Assembly: GCF_004521915.1 (NCBI RefSeq)
Contig: NZ_SDKD01000019.1
Location: 16,089-80,088, forward strand
From: Brevibacillus migulae
Lineage (GTDB): Bacteria; Bacillota; Bacilli; Brevibacillales; Brevibacillaceae
Length of the DNA stretch: 64,000 nucleotides
Direction: 5' to 3'
The notes below the pieces were generated by a model that had not been told where the DNA came from, ran no database searches, and was given only the letters and a program-made list of their open reading frames with translations. Position numbers and translations under genes: made by a program. Below, in pieces: positions 51,630-59,900 of this stretch (position 1 is the stretch's first letter; each line of letters begins with the position of its first letter).

Positions 51630-52592
51630 GTGTACAAATTGATCACCTTTCCGAACAAGAAAGCCTTTCATTTTTGCGTAGGTTGTATGGAGAAAGAGGA
51701 GTCGTTTAAAAAACGGGCCAAGCATCTGCAAGCATTGGAAATGTTTTTGGTGCCTGATGAAGATTATGAATCGTTTTGCCAAATGATCGGCAACCGCAAG
51801 CATCATGTATCGGAAAATGTCACCGTACGACTGCACGCTGCCGCGGATGAAATTCCATGGGGAGTTGAGAAAATAGGCGCTCCACAGCTGTGGCCCGATA
51901 CAAGAGGGAAAGGCATCAAGGTTGCTGTCATCGATACGGGTATCGCCAGCAGCCATTCGGATCTGAGGGGGCAAGTCAAAGGACGCGTCATCACTGCCAA
52001 TGGAGGGCTTGGATTTTCCGGTATGGATGGACATGGGACACATGTCGCGGGAACGATCGCTGCAGTAGCGAATCAGAAAGGGATCGTCGGCGTTGCCCCT
52101 GAGGTGGAACTCTATGACGTGAGAGCATTCGGTCCGGATGGTACTGCCGCGATTGCCGATATTGTCGAAGGGATTAACTGGTCGATTGAGAACAGGATGA
52201 ATGTGATCAATATGAGCTTTGGGACCAGTGAAGATAATCTGGCGATGCGCAATGCCGTACGACGTGCAGCGAAGGCAGGCATTGTCCTGGTCGCTTCGGC
52301 AGGTAATAACGGAGGAGATCTGGAATATCCTGCGGCATATCCAGAAGTCGTAGCGGTCGGTGCGTTGACCCCGGATAACAAGCTGGCCTCATTCAGCTCC
52401 CGGGGCAGAGGCCTCGATGTAACGGCACCAGGAGTCGGGATCAAATCAACCTGGTTGAACAACAGCTACCGTGTGCTGGACGGCACTTCGATGGCAGCAG
52501 CCCATGTCTCCGGCATGTATGCGCTGGCGATGGCTGGCAGGAACCGCAAGCTGCTGAGAGGCATGCGCAGGAACTTGAAAGCTGTGAACTGA
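51630..52592 (+). CDS. Subtilisin-like serine protease without signal peptide
   Basis: 320 residues from the GTG at 51630 (CTGGAGGG upstream). The N-terminal about 75 residues resemble an inhibitor-like propeptide (YKLITFPNKKAFHF...EKEESFKKRAKHLQALEMFLVPDEDYESF). The catalytic triad is clear: Asp in VAVIDTGIASSHSDLRG, His in DGHGTHVAGTIAAV, Ser in LDGTSMAAAHVSGMYALA, with the oxyanion Asn in VASAGNNGG. No Sec signal is visible, so it may be intracellular or exported in another way. Terminator follows. Confidence 0.92.
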   Translation: MYKLITFPNKKAFHFCVGCMEKEESFKKRAKHLQALEMFLVPDEDYESFCQMIGNRKHHVSENVTVRLHAAADEIPWGVEKIGAPQLWPDTRGKGIKVAVIDTGIASSHSDLRGQVKGRVITANGGLGFSGMDGHGTHVAGTIAAVANQKGIVGVAPEVELYDVRAFGPDGTAAIADIVEGINWSIENRMNVINMSFGTSEDNLAMRNAVRRAAKAGIVLVASAGNNGGDLEYPAAYPEVVAVGALTPDNKLASFSSRGRGLDVTAPGVGIKSTWLNNSYRVLDGTSMAAAHVSGMYALAMAGRNRKLLRGMRRNLKAVN

Positions 52593-52613
52593 GGAAACGA
52601 TTGCCAAATATTC

Positions 52614-52653
52614 AAAACCGCCTCTCTTTGAGCTGAAAGGCGGTTTTATTTTT
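52614..52653 (+). terminator. Terminator after the subtilase gene
   Basis: AAACCGCCT / AGGCGGTTT stem around a loop of about 14 bases, then TATTTTTG. Confidence 0.8.
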
Positions 52654-52707
52654 GTGGCTGTTTTTCTATGTTACAATAGATGGAAGAAGACGAGGAGGAG
52701 TCCAACT

Positions 52708-53496
52708 ATGCTACGAATCTTGCTGACAAATGATGATGGGATAGATGCGCAAGGCATTCGCCGACTGGCGGAAGCGCTGGTACCGCTGCCGGATCTGGAG
52801 ATTTTTGTCGTGGCACCTGCGGAAGAGCGGAGCGGAGTAGGGCACGGGGTAACGTTTCGCGAAGCCTTATCCCCGCAGCCACACGCATTTTACGGGTTGC
52901 CGGTAAAAGCATGGGCGATCAACGGAAACCCGGCCGACTGTGTCAAGGCGGCCTATCATTTGCTGTTTGCGGGGGAAAAACAGCCCGATATCGTTTTTTC
53001 CGGGATCAATGTGGGCTACAATCTCGGCCGCGATATTTATTACTCGGGAACCTGTAGCGGAGCGCGTGAAGCGGTGATTCACGGCATACCCGGCGTGGCG
53101 CTGTCCTACGGCAACTGGGAGGAGCAGGACAGCTTTGGCGTGGTCGGCACCATCATACAGCCGCTGCTTCAACGGTTTATCAAGCAAGCTGCGGACAAAA
53201 ACCTGCCGCAAGAGGTGTTTTGGAACGTGAATATCCCGCATTTGCCGGCAGAGGAGATCAAGGGAGTGGCTCCGGCGGTCTTGTCGCTGTATCACTATCA
53301 TGACCAATATCAAAAAGCGGAAGAGGGATATTGGCTTGGTCGGACGTATCCGCAGGATGGGGAGCATCGGGAGGAAGATGATTATCGCCTGGTGAACGAA
53401 GGATATATCGCGGTTACGCCTGTTCATATTGATGCGACAGATCGGAGTTTGCTGGCAAAGGTAGACCAATGGTTTGTAGAGGCGGATCCATCATGA
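52708..53496 (+). CDS. surE: 5'/3'-nucleotidase SurE
   Basis: 262 residues. Metal-binding N-terminus RILLTNDDGIDAQGI, then VVAPAEERSGVGHGVT, NGNPADCVKAA, and FSGINVGYNLGRDIYYSGTCSGAREAVIHGIPGVALS, the SurE signature. Dephosphorylates nucleoside monophosphates and short polyphosphates or exopolyphosphate. Start after AGGAGGAG. The stop overlaps the next start by 4 bases. Confidence 0.95.
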   Translation: MLRILLTNDDGIDAQGIRRLAEALVPLPDLEIFVVAPAEERSGVGHGVTFREALSPQPHAFYGLPVKAWAINGNPADCVKAAYHLLFAGEKQPDIVFSGINVGYNLGRDIYYSGTCSGAREAVIHGIPGVALSYGNWEEQDSFGVVGTIIQPLLQRFIKQAADKNLPQEVFWNVNIPHLPAEEIKGVAPAVLSLYHYHDQYQKAEEGYWLGRTYPQDGEHREEDDYRLVNEGYIAVTPVHIDATDRSLLAKVDQWFVEADPS

Positions 53497-54542
53497 ATGG
53501 GCCGTTTCGCCCCGTGATCATTCCCGATCCAAACATTCAATCACCTGGCCCGGACACCGTCGGGCAGTTTCTGGAGGAAACGGGCTTTGCGGATTTGTAT
53601 CGGTTGGCAGGTGACGAAGGCCTTCCTTATTTTGTGCGGCTGAATGGCGAGGGAGTGGCCGAGCTCTATCTTGTATTTGAAAACATAGAAGCATTCAGCG
53701 AAGCGACGAGCGATGCGGTTTCCATCGAATTCAAGACCTATCAGCAAAAACTGCTGGCAATCATCTGGACGCTCACGGATCCGCAAAATCCGCTCGGGTT
53801 TCCGCTGTCCTTCGATATCAGCAAGGAGGAAGATCGCTTCATGGCTCTTACGTTGATCGAGCAGGCTGGGACCCCGATTCATTACCTGGCCTACATGGAT
53901 CAGCGTATACTCCATATTTTTTCGGAAACGATCACTTTTTCGCAGGAGGAAAAAACGCGTGCCACAGGCTATGTTCGCCGCTTGTACGAGCAAGATTCGA
54001 CTGATCAGGCGCCTGCTGAAGAGGAAGTGAAAGAAGGAGAGCTCTTGTCGATACCGGCGTCCGTCTTGTCTGACGAGATCTTGCTGCAAAGCGGAACCGT
54101 GTACCGTTTCCGTCATCCCCGCAGCATGGGACAAGAGGAGCGGGAGGAAGCAGAGGCGCTCTTGATGAATACCCTCCAGCAGTCGCTCTTGGTGGTGCGT
54201 CGTCATGCGCGGAGCGAAGTCAGGGAGAGTGCGTGCACGGTTTGGGCCGGACAGGAGCCGGAGCATGTCTCCCTCTATATCACCCCGGAGCTGCATTCCT
54301 TATTTGAGGACATCCATACCGCGGATGGTGAAGCCAATCCCTTTACCCGCTTTTTACGCGGAATCCCGTCCTTTGAGGAAAGTAAGCCGGATACGCCGCT
54401 GAAGCGGGGAGCTTATCCGATCCTTCGCTATGATGCGGGGCAATTGTACCATCTGGAATTGGAGGAAACGTTTCAGGAGAGACTGCTTCGCCTGGCAGAA
54501 GAGGCTGGTTGGCAGGATGTGTCGGCGAATCCGTATCGATAA
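53493..54542 (+). CDS. Hypothetical protein coupled to surE, 349 residues
   Basis: Starts in an ATGA overlap with the surE stop with only a weak RBS, typical of translational coupling. Soluble, acidic, no membrane segment. Segments such as GFADLYRLAGDEGLPYFVRLNGEGVAELYLVFEN and PLKRGAYPILRYDAGQLYHLELEETFQERLLRLAEEAGW suggest repeated alpha/beta units. Not recognised. Confidence 0.75.
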   Translation: MNGPFRPVIIPDPNIQSPGPDTVGQFLEETGFADLYRLAGDEGLPYFVRLNGEGVAELYLVFENIEAFSEATSDAVSIEFKTYQQKLLAIIWTLTDPQNPLGFPLSFDISKEEDRFMALTLIEQAGTPIHYLAYMDQRILHIFSETITFSQEEKTRATGYVRRLYEQDSTDQAPAEEEVKEGELLSIPASVLSDEILLQSGTVYRFRHPRSMGQEEREEAEALLMNTLQQSLLVVRRHARSEVRESACTVWAGQEPEHVSLYITPELHSLFEDIHTADGEANPFTRFLRGIPSFEESKPDTPLKRGAYPILRYDAGQLYHLELEETFQERLLRLAEEAGWQDVSANPYR

Positions 54543-54664
54543 AGGTCCATGGTGCGAACGTTGTCAGCGAGAAGCGAAAACAAGACATTTTTCGAGCAAG
54601 GATACGACAAGCAAAAGTGCGAATGGTAAAAGGGCTGAAGAAAACGGAAAAAGAGGTGAGCCCC

Positions 54665-55153
54665 ATGCCATTTGCGCATGCTGACATTTTTGAGCAGATC
54701 ATTTCCCAGATCGAGCCGCTGCAGGATGAAATAAATGAGTTGGCCAGTCAATTTTCCCTTACCCCACAGGCAGAAACGCCTGCCATTGAATTGCAGGTGT
54801 CCTTCCCCCATCAAGCGACGGTGGAATATATTCTATGGGGGGAAGCAGGGTTAATCGTATTGCGTGGCAAGCTGCCAAACGTCAAGGACAGTGGTGAAGC
54901 AAGTACCTCGTTTCCGGTCACGATGCGGTTTTCGCTCTCCCATGAGCTCGGGGAAGAGGTGGAGGACAAAAAAAGGCGCATCGAGGAGATCATGGATACG
55001 GAGGTCGATCTGTTCTGGAGCGTACCGCCCGTGGGACATTCCGATCATGTCGAGGTGACGCTCAGTTTTGCCTATGCTCCCAACACGGGACAGCTCCATG
55101 CATATTGTGCGTGTGTGTTGGGCATGATTACTGGTAAAGTGTTGGCTGCCTGA
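54665..55153 (+). CDS. Hypothetical protein, 162 residues
   Basis: The ATG at 54665 is chosen because GAGGTGAG precedes it; the frame is open back to 54509, inside the previous gene, without a site. Soluble protein with ADIFEQIISQIEPLQDEINELASQF, then beta-rich ELQVSFPHQATVEYILWGEAGLIVLRG. The C-terminus holds two close Cys (AYCACVLGM). Not recognised. Probably last gene of the surE operon; a terminator follows. Confidence 0.7.
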   Translation: MPFAHADIFEQIISQIEPLQDEINELASQFSLTPQAETPAIELQVSFPHQATVEYILWGEAGLIVLRGKLPNVKDSGEASTSFPVTMRFSLSHELGEEVEDKKRRIEEIMDTEVDLFWSVPPVGHSDHVEVTLSFAYAPNTGQLHAYCACVLGMITGKVLAA

Positions 55154-55188
55154 CCGTTTATCGGGCCTAAATTGAAGAGGCACAGCAA

Positions 55189-55228
55189 AACGCTTCCGTT
55201 TCTGGCAAACGGAGGCGTTTCCTTTGTC
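55189..55228 (+). terminator. Terminator of the surE gene group
   Basis: AAACGCTTCCGTTT-CTGGC-AAACGGAGGCGTTT followed by CCTTTG; the stem is nearly perfect. Confidence 0.8.
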
Positions 55229-55266
55229 CTTTTACGATGGAGACATAAGGAGAGTGAACCTGGACA

Positions 55267-55848
55267 ATGCGTCTATTCGTAGCCCTGGATTTGCCACAGG
55301 AAGTAGCAAGCTATGTGACAGAGGTGCAATCTCAATTAAAGCAGGAAATTCGTGCGGATCGCTGGCAACCTACCCACAATCTGCATTTGACGCTGCATTT
55401 TTTAGGAGAGGTCAAGGAGGAGCTGCTGCCTGCGATTCGCCAAGATATGGACATGGTCAGTCAAATCATGGCTCCCTTTTGGTTGAATACCGGCTATCTG
55501 GGCGCCTTCCCCAGTCCCGAGAAGCCCCGTGTCTTGTGGATGGGGCTGCATGGCGGTGTCGATTCATTAAAACAGCTGCATCTGCTCTTGGGAAAACGAT
55601 TCAAAATGCATCAGGGCCTTCATTTTGATCGCAAGCCGTACCGGCCTCATATCACCTTGGCACGCGGTCCGCAGACCAACGGCAGCCCCCTGCCGCTGGA
55701 GCAGTGGGGTCACCGTATCCATACCAACTCCGGACCGCGTTTTGAAGTAAACAAGGTGCATCTGTACCAATCCGAACTACGCCCACAAGGTGCCATTCAT
55801 ACCATTATCCACACGAGTTCGTTCTCGCTTGTGCAATCTGCCACGTAA
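55267..55848 (+). CDS. thpR: RNA 2',3'-cyclic phosphodiesterase (LigT/ThpR family)
   Basis: 193 residues with the two 2H-phosphoesterase motifs HLTLHFLG (about residue 39) and HITLARG (about residue 127), the catalytic His-x-Thr pairs, and the N-terminal MRLFVALDLPQEV typical of ThpR. Hydrolyses 2',3'-cyclic phosphates, for example on tRNA ends. AAGGAGAG lies 13 bases upstream, a slightly long spacing, but the start fits the family. Confidence 0.94.
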   Translation: MRLFVALDLPQEVASYVTEVQSQLKQEIRADRWQPTHNLHLTLHFLGEVKEELLPAIRQDMDMVSQIMAPFWLNTGYLGAFPSPEKPRVLWMGLHGGVDSLKQLHLLLGKRFKMHQGLHFDRKPYRPHITLARGPQTNGSPLPLEQWGHRIHTNSGPRFEVNKVHLYQSELRPQGAIHTIIHTSSFSLVQSAT

Positions 55849-55964
55849 TAAGCAATAATTACGCGCACGTGAATAAACTGTAACATGAGCGAGGTTTCAT
55901 AACGGCCCATGTGCGGGTAAACAAATGGTATGATGTCACTTTGCGAGAAAGCGGTGGGAATTCA

Positions 55965-56633
55965 ATGAGTGAGTTTACTACCGGGGTCTTGTATCCACGA
56001 AAGCATGAAGCGAAAGTGTTAGGCTCGCTGCCCAAGTCGCGGCAACCGTATTTTCACAAGAATGTCAACGATGATTGGAATGCCTTCTTTTTGCAGGACG
56101 AGTGGCTGGAACGAGCGAAGACGCTGCGCTTTTTGCTGGAGCTGTCCGGGCAGAATGTGCCGCTTCTCTGGTTTCATGACGCAGAAGAAAATGGATGGGG
56201 CTTCCGCTTGTTTGACGGCGCCTGTGAGGTCTCCTCTGCGTCCATCCCGTATAATCTGGATATTGAGATGGCCGAAGAAGAGTTTCTTCGTCGTCACCCC
56301 CATGTGGAAAGTGTGGAAGAGATTGCGGAAAATGAAGCATTGCGCGTCGTTTACGAGGAAATCCTGGAGCAGGTGGTTCGCTCCGAACGCTTTCGCCAGG
56401 AGATTGCCAAAGGCATCGCCCGTTTTCGTCCGCAAGCGTTCAACAGACTTGTCAGCAATAAGCAGGCCGCCCAGCTGCGCTCGCTGTTTGATCTCCACCT
56501 GCTAACCGATTTTGATGAGGATTCGGGAAGCTCCATGCTGTATGATTCGGTTGAGCTGTTTAAAGAGATATTGGGCATCGAAGAAATGATCTGGGTCAAC
56601 TACTCTTACTTGGAGAGTGGCGGACGGGACTAA
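55965..56633 (+). CDS. Hypothetical protein, 222 residues
   Basis: ATG at 55965 after GGTGGGAATTC; the open frame extends 18 codons upstream without an RBS. Soluble, no signal. Features: FHKNVNDDWNAFFLQDEWLERAKTLRFLLE, PLLWFHDAEENGWGFRLFDG and a helical C-terminal half (EEILEQVVRSERFRQEIAKGI, NKQAAQLRSLFDLHLL). Not recognised. Terminator follows; repeat A copy 2 begins 82 bases downstream. Confidence 0.75.
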   Translation: MSEFTTGVLYPRKHEAKVLGSLPKSRQPYFHKNVNDDWNAFFLQDEWLERAKTLRFLLELSGQNVPLLWFHDAEENGWGFRLFDGACEVSSASIPYNLDIEMAEEEFLRRHPHVESVEEIAENEALRVVYEEILEQVVRSERFRQEIAKGIARFRPQAFNRLVSNKQAAQLRSLFDLHLLTDFDEDSGSSMLYDSVELFKEILGIEEMIWVNYSYLESGGRD

Positions 56634-56647
56634 TTGTAAGAGCATGG

Positions 56648-56692
56648 AAAAATCCTCCGTATCTGTTAAAGAAACGGAGGATTTCTTTTTCT
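56648..56692 (+). terminator. Intrinsic terminator
   Basis: AAATCCTCCGT / ACGGAGGATTT stem followed by CTTTTTC. Confidence 0.85.
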
Positions 56693-56715
56693 TAAAAGAG
56701 TGGAGATCCCCATGA

Positions 56716-56930
56716 CTGCGGTGAGGAGAGCATGTTTCGCAACTACGCTTCATTCTACGCCCTGCAGGGAAGCTTGGACTGTCCGCTCCACAGCCAATCG
56801 CGGGGGTCTGCAAAAGTAGTAGCCGCTACGCAGACCGTGCAGGTTGCAGCCCTTTTTCCCACGATTGGCTGCTCCGCTTGGAAGGGCTTCGCAGGCGCTC
56901 CGTTCCGAAACATGCTCTCCAGCGTAGCAG
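56716..56930 (+). repeat. Long palindromic repeat A, copy 2
   Basis: 215 bp. Outer arms GAGCATGTTTCG (56728) and CGAAACATGCTC (56906); inner arms AGCCAATCG (56792) and CGATTGGCT (56862). Relative to copy 1, TTC replaces TCC on the left and GAA replaces GGA on the right, so pairing is kept. Lies between a plus-strand gene and the merR gene. Confidence 0.85.
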
Positions 56931-57076
56931 AAGCTTTAAAAGAAAAATGCTTAAATGACCGGAAAAAACAATGCGGTACATCCAATACATTGAATTCATC
57001 CTACGCATCACGATTGTAAAGATGAGCACGACAAGAGTATGCTCTCTCATCCGTTCGATATTATCCAATCGCCACG

Positions 57077-57313
57077 AAAGGAAGGGGAGAACGGGACGGA
57101 GCGGAGTTTTTGCCACACCTGCAGAGGTGGAGCTTGCAAAAACGGTACACGCCTGTTGCGCAACCCCTTCGTTTGAATACGCTTCCCCGAAACTTTTGCG
57201 CGACGTACCGTTTTTGCAGGCGGAACCGGACAGTCAAGACTCCTAAGCGGGTGTGGCAAGTACGCAGCTCCGCCCGTTCTTCCCTTCCCCCACCACGATG
57301 ATTGCACAAACCA
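57077..57313 (+). repeat. Long palindromic repeat B, copy 2
   Basis: 220 bp plus the conserved tail GATGATTGCACAAACC. Inner arms GCAAAAACGGTAC (57135) and GTACCGTTTTTGC (57205) are a perfect 13-base stem; the other copies have GGGAC with GTCCC. Outer arms GGAAGG-GGAGAACGGG-ACGG and CCGCCCGTTCTTCCCTTCC. A small hairpin CACCT-GCAG-AGGTG lies between. Confidence 0.85.
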
Positions 57314-57323
57314 AAAAAAGGCA

Positions 57324-57355
57324 TTGACCTTGACGCATGCGTAAAGGTGTACAGT
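57324..57355 (+). promoter_or_regulatory. MerR-type promoter and operator
   Basis: TTGACC (57324-57329) and TACAGT (57350-57355) are separated by 20 bases, the over-long spacing MerR activators correct by DNA distortion. The spacer holds the dyad ACCTTGACGC-AT-GCGTAAAGGT (57327-57348) with one mismatch. Confidence 0.75.
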
Positions 57356-57377
57356 AAGGATGTCAGGGGGTGAGCAC

Positions 57378-58145
57378 ATGGAATACACGATTCAAAAGCT
57401 CGGTCAATTGGCGGGCATCAGCACCCGGACGCTTCGGTATTATGATGAGATCGGGATATTGAAGCCGGCCAGAATCAACTCTTCCGGATACCGGATATAT
57501 GGGCAAACAGAGGTGGACCGATTGCAGCACATCCTGTTTTACAGGGAACTGGGCATCACCCTGGAAAATATCAAACAGATCTTGGAAGCGCCAACCTTTG
57601 ATCGAGCCAAAGCGCTAAGAGAGCATCGTGAACAGCTTCTTGACAAGCGATTGCAATTGGAATTGCTGATCGCGAACGTGGAAAAAACAATTGCCTTTAC
57701 AGAGGGGAGAATGACGATGACGGATCAAGAGAAATTTGTAGGGTTCAAGCAAGCACTGATTGAGGAAAACGAAAAGAAATATGGCCGCGAGATACGTGAA
57801 AAATACGGGGAAGAGGTTGTCAATCAATCGAATGAGAAGCTGAAGCAGATGAGCAAAGAAGAATTCGAAGCCGTGAAGCGCCTCGAAAATGACATGTTCG
57901 AAGCGTTAGCGGAAGCGATGAAAACAGGGGACCCTGCCAGCGACATGGCTCAGAAGGCAGCCGCTCTGCACCGTCAGTGGTTATGCTTTTACTGGAACGA
58001 CTACAGCAAAGAAGCGCATGCCGGCCTTGCCCAAATGTACATCGATGATGAACGGTTCAAAGCGTATTATGACGATGCGTTGCAACCGGGTGCAGCGGAA
58101 TTTCTGCGGGATGCCATTCATGTGTATGCCGGAAATACTGAGTAA
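57378..58145 (+). CDS. MerR-family regulator with TipAS-like antibiotic-recognition domain
   Basis: 255 residues. N-terminal MerR winged helix (YTIQKLGQLAGISTRTLRYYDEIGILKPARINSSGYRIYG), dimerisation coiled coil (about residues 75-115), then a C-terminal TipAS domain (EKFVGFKQALIEENEKKYGREIREKYGEEVV, LHRQWLCFYWNDYSKEAHAGLAQMYIDDERFKAYYDD). TipAS domains bind thiopeptide and other antibiotics; B. subtilis Mta is related. Start at the ATG after GGGGGTGAGC. Autoregulation is indicated by the operator at 57324. No exporter gene adjoins, so the target regulon is probably elsewhere. Confidence 0.92.
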   Translation: MEYTIQKLGQLAGISTRTLRYYDEIGILKPARINSSGYRIYGQTEVDRLQHILFYRELGITLENIKQILEAPTFDRAKALREHREQLLDKRLQLELLIANVEKTIAFTEGRMTMTDQEKFVGFKQALIEENEKKYGREIREKYGEEVVNQSNEKLKQMSKEEFEAVKRLENDMFEALAEAMKTGDPASDMAQKAAALHRQWLCFYWNDYSKEAHAGLAQMYIDDERFKAYYDDALQPGAAEFLRDAIHVYAGNTE

Positions 58146-58170
58146 CAGCAGGGGAATAGCTGAATAGCAG

Positions 58171-58216
58171 AAAAAGGAACGCGGATCTCCGTATTAGAGA
58201 TTCGCGTTCCTTTTTG
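58171..58216. terminator. Bidirectional terminator between merR and cheW
   Basis: AAAAAGGAACGCG-ATCTC / GAGAT-CGCGTTCCTTTTT arms, A-run and T-run on opposite sides. Confidence 0.85.
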
Positions 58217-58226
58217 CTTTCCTGCA

Positions 58227-58694
58227 TTACGCTTCTTTTGTAATCCAACGGGCGAAAACTTCATCCACATCCAACAGGAGAACAAGCTTGTCCTCCACAC
58301 GGGCAATCCCATTCAAAAACTTGCCATCCACGCCAGCGATCATCGACGGTGCTGCCTCGATCTGCTTCGCGCCAATTCGCACAACCTCGGAGACTGCTTC
58401 TACCACAATCCCGATGTTCAGGCCGTCCAGCTGAATATCGACAAAGCGACTGTCTTCGGTCAGCGGCACCGGATCAAGCCCGAACATAGAGCGAATATTG
58501 ACGATCGGGAGAATGCGTCCGCGCAAATCGATCACGCCTTCCACAAATAGCGGTGATTTCGGCACTTTGGTTACCGGCAGAGGTTTGATGATCTCTTTTA
58601 CGATCGCGATCGACAGGCCGTAAAATTCGCTGCCCATTTTGAACAATATGCACTGAATGGAGTCGCCCTCCAGATTTTTATCCGTAACATTCAT
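58227..58694 (-). CDS. cheW: Chemotaxis coupling protein CheW
   Basis: 155 residues. CheW fold: QCILFKMGSEFYGLSIAIVKEIIKPLPVTKVPKSPLFVEGVIDLRGRILPIVNIRSMFGLD, FVDIQLDGLNIGIVVEAVSEVVRI and the C-terminal GIARVEDKLVLLLDVDEVF. Couples chemoreceptors to CheA. The ATG at 58694 follows GGGGGGAAAG. It stands alone, away from the fla/che operon usual in bacilli. Confidence 0.94.
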   Translation of the reverse strand: MNVTDKNLEGDSIQCILFKMGSEFYGLSIAIVKEIIKPLPVTKVPKSPLFVEGVIDLRGRILPIVNIRSMFGLDPVPLTEDSRFVDIQLDGLNIGIVVEAVSEVVRIGAKQIEAAPSMIAGVDGKFLNGIARVEDKLVLLLDVDEVFARWITKEA

Positions 58695-58792
58695 CGGGTC
58701 TTTCCCCCCTTCTATGGTAAACACACGCTTTGTTAGATAACTACCCGTTGCTGGCCAGGAGAAAACCTAAAAACGTCAAGAAATGAAATCGC

Positions 58793-59545
58793 TCAGCCCT
58801 GATGGCGGAACAAATACAAGGCAAAGCCAAGCGTATCGCGTCCCCATTTCAAATAAGTGCGGCGCCACGTGCGAATGCGGGCCAGCATCGCGATGCAGTC
58901 AGGGTCATCCGGATGCTCGTAGCAGTAGTTTTCGATCGACATCGAATAAAGCCACTCATACTCGTCCCAATCGTCATCGCTGGAAACCACAGCCCACAGG
59001 GGAATGAGTCCGAGATCTTCGCCTGTCTTGACATTTTCCTCATGGGTCTTTAATTCATGTTCATTCGCGCCCAAAGCCTGCAAGTAATCAGGGCTTGGTT
59101 TTTGCTTCCAGTAGCCTTCTCCAATCAGGATGTACCCACCCTTTTTCACGCACTGCTTTAATGCCTGCAGTGTTTCTGCAAGACCGCCAAGCGCATGGGT
59201 GGAACCAATGCAAATACCAAGGGCAAATTCCGCTTGCTCAAGCGATTCGACCACTTCCTTGGCATCCTGATTCAGGAACGTGATCTGGTCAGGAGCCAGT
59301 CGTCCCTCCGCTTTGCGCTTCGCTTCCTCGATGGCGCCTTCGTACAGCTCAATCGCGGTAGCCTTTGCCTTGAATTGTTCGGCGACGCGGATGAGCAGTT
59401 CTCCTTTGCCGGCACCGATATCCAACACCCGGTCACCCTCCTGGAGGTTCAAAAACTGCAGGGTTCTCATCAATTTGGCCTCATTGATCGGATTGCTGAA
59501 AACATGATCGCGGTGGGCGATGGCGGAAAATTTATTTCGATCCAT
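58793..59545 (-). CDS. SAM-dependent methyltransferase
   Basis: 250 residues, class I fold: motif I VLDIGAGKGELLIRVAEQF, acidic motif II in ATAIELYEGAIE, motif III ITFLNQDAKEVVE and motif IV ALGICIGSTHALGG, then LKQCVKKGGYILIGEGYW. Resembles small-molecule or UbiE-type methyltransferases; the substrate is unknown. RBS AAAGGGG. The next genes upstream on this strand belong to another transcript. Confidence 0.88.
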   Translation of the reverse strand: MDRNKFSAIAHRDHVFSNPINEAKLMRTLQFLNLQEGDRVLDIGAGKGELLIRVAEQFKAKATAIELYEGAIEEAKRKAEGRLAPDQITFLNQDAKEVVESLEQAEFALGICIGSTHALGGLAETLQALKQCVKKGGYILIGEGYWKQKPSPDYLQALGANEHELKTHEENVKTGEDLGLIPLWAVVSSDDDWDEYEWLYSMSIENYCYEHPDDPDCIAMLARIRTWRRTYLKWGRDTLGFALYLFRHQG

Positions 59546-59585
59546 GGCGTACCCCTTTCTTTTCGCTGGATGAGCATCTAAGAGT

Positions 59586-59900
59586 TTAAGAGAAGAGAGA
59601 AATCACAACCACAAGGGCGAGACCGGAACCAAAGCTTACAAACACATTGCGTGTCCAGGCCATGGCTGCCAGGCAGACGACGCTTGCCATCAAAAAAACA
59701 GGCTGCCAGACGAGTGATCCCTCCTGTACAAAAAGCGAGGGGAAGATCAGACCGGCAAAAATGCCAATCGGGATAAACGCCAGCCCGTTTTTCAGACGGG
59801 GAGAGAAGAAATTACCCGGTAAGCGCAGGAAGGCCCGCCGTGCTAAGTAGGTGACCGCGGCCATACCCAGATATAAAAGAAGGATGGTTGTTCCACTCAT
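59586..59900 (-). CDS. azlD: AzlD-like branched-chain amino acid exporter small subunit
   Basis: 104 residues, about four membrane segments (ILLLYLGMAAVTYLARRAFLRL, FIPIGIFAGLIFPSLF). Pairs with AzlC (BrnFE-type export). The start overlaps the azlC stop by 4 bases. Confidence 0.92.
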   Translation of the reverse strand: MSGTTILLLYLGMAAVTYLARRAFLRLPGNFFSPRLKNGLAFIPIGIFAGLIFPSLFVQEGSLVWQPVFLMASVVCLAAMAWTRNVFVSFGSGLALVVVISLFS

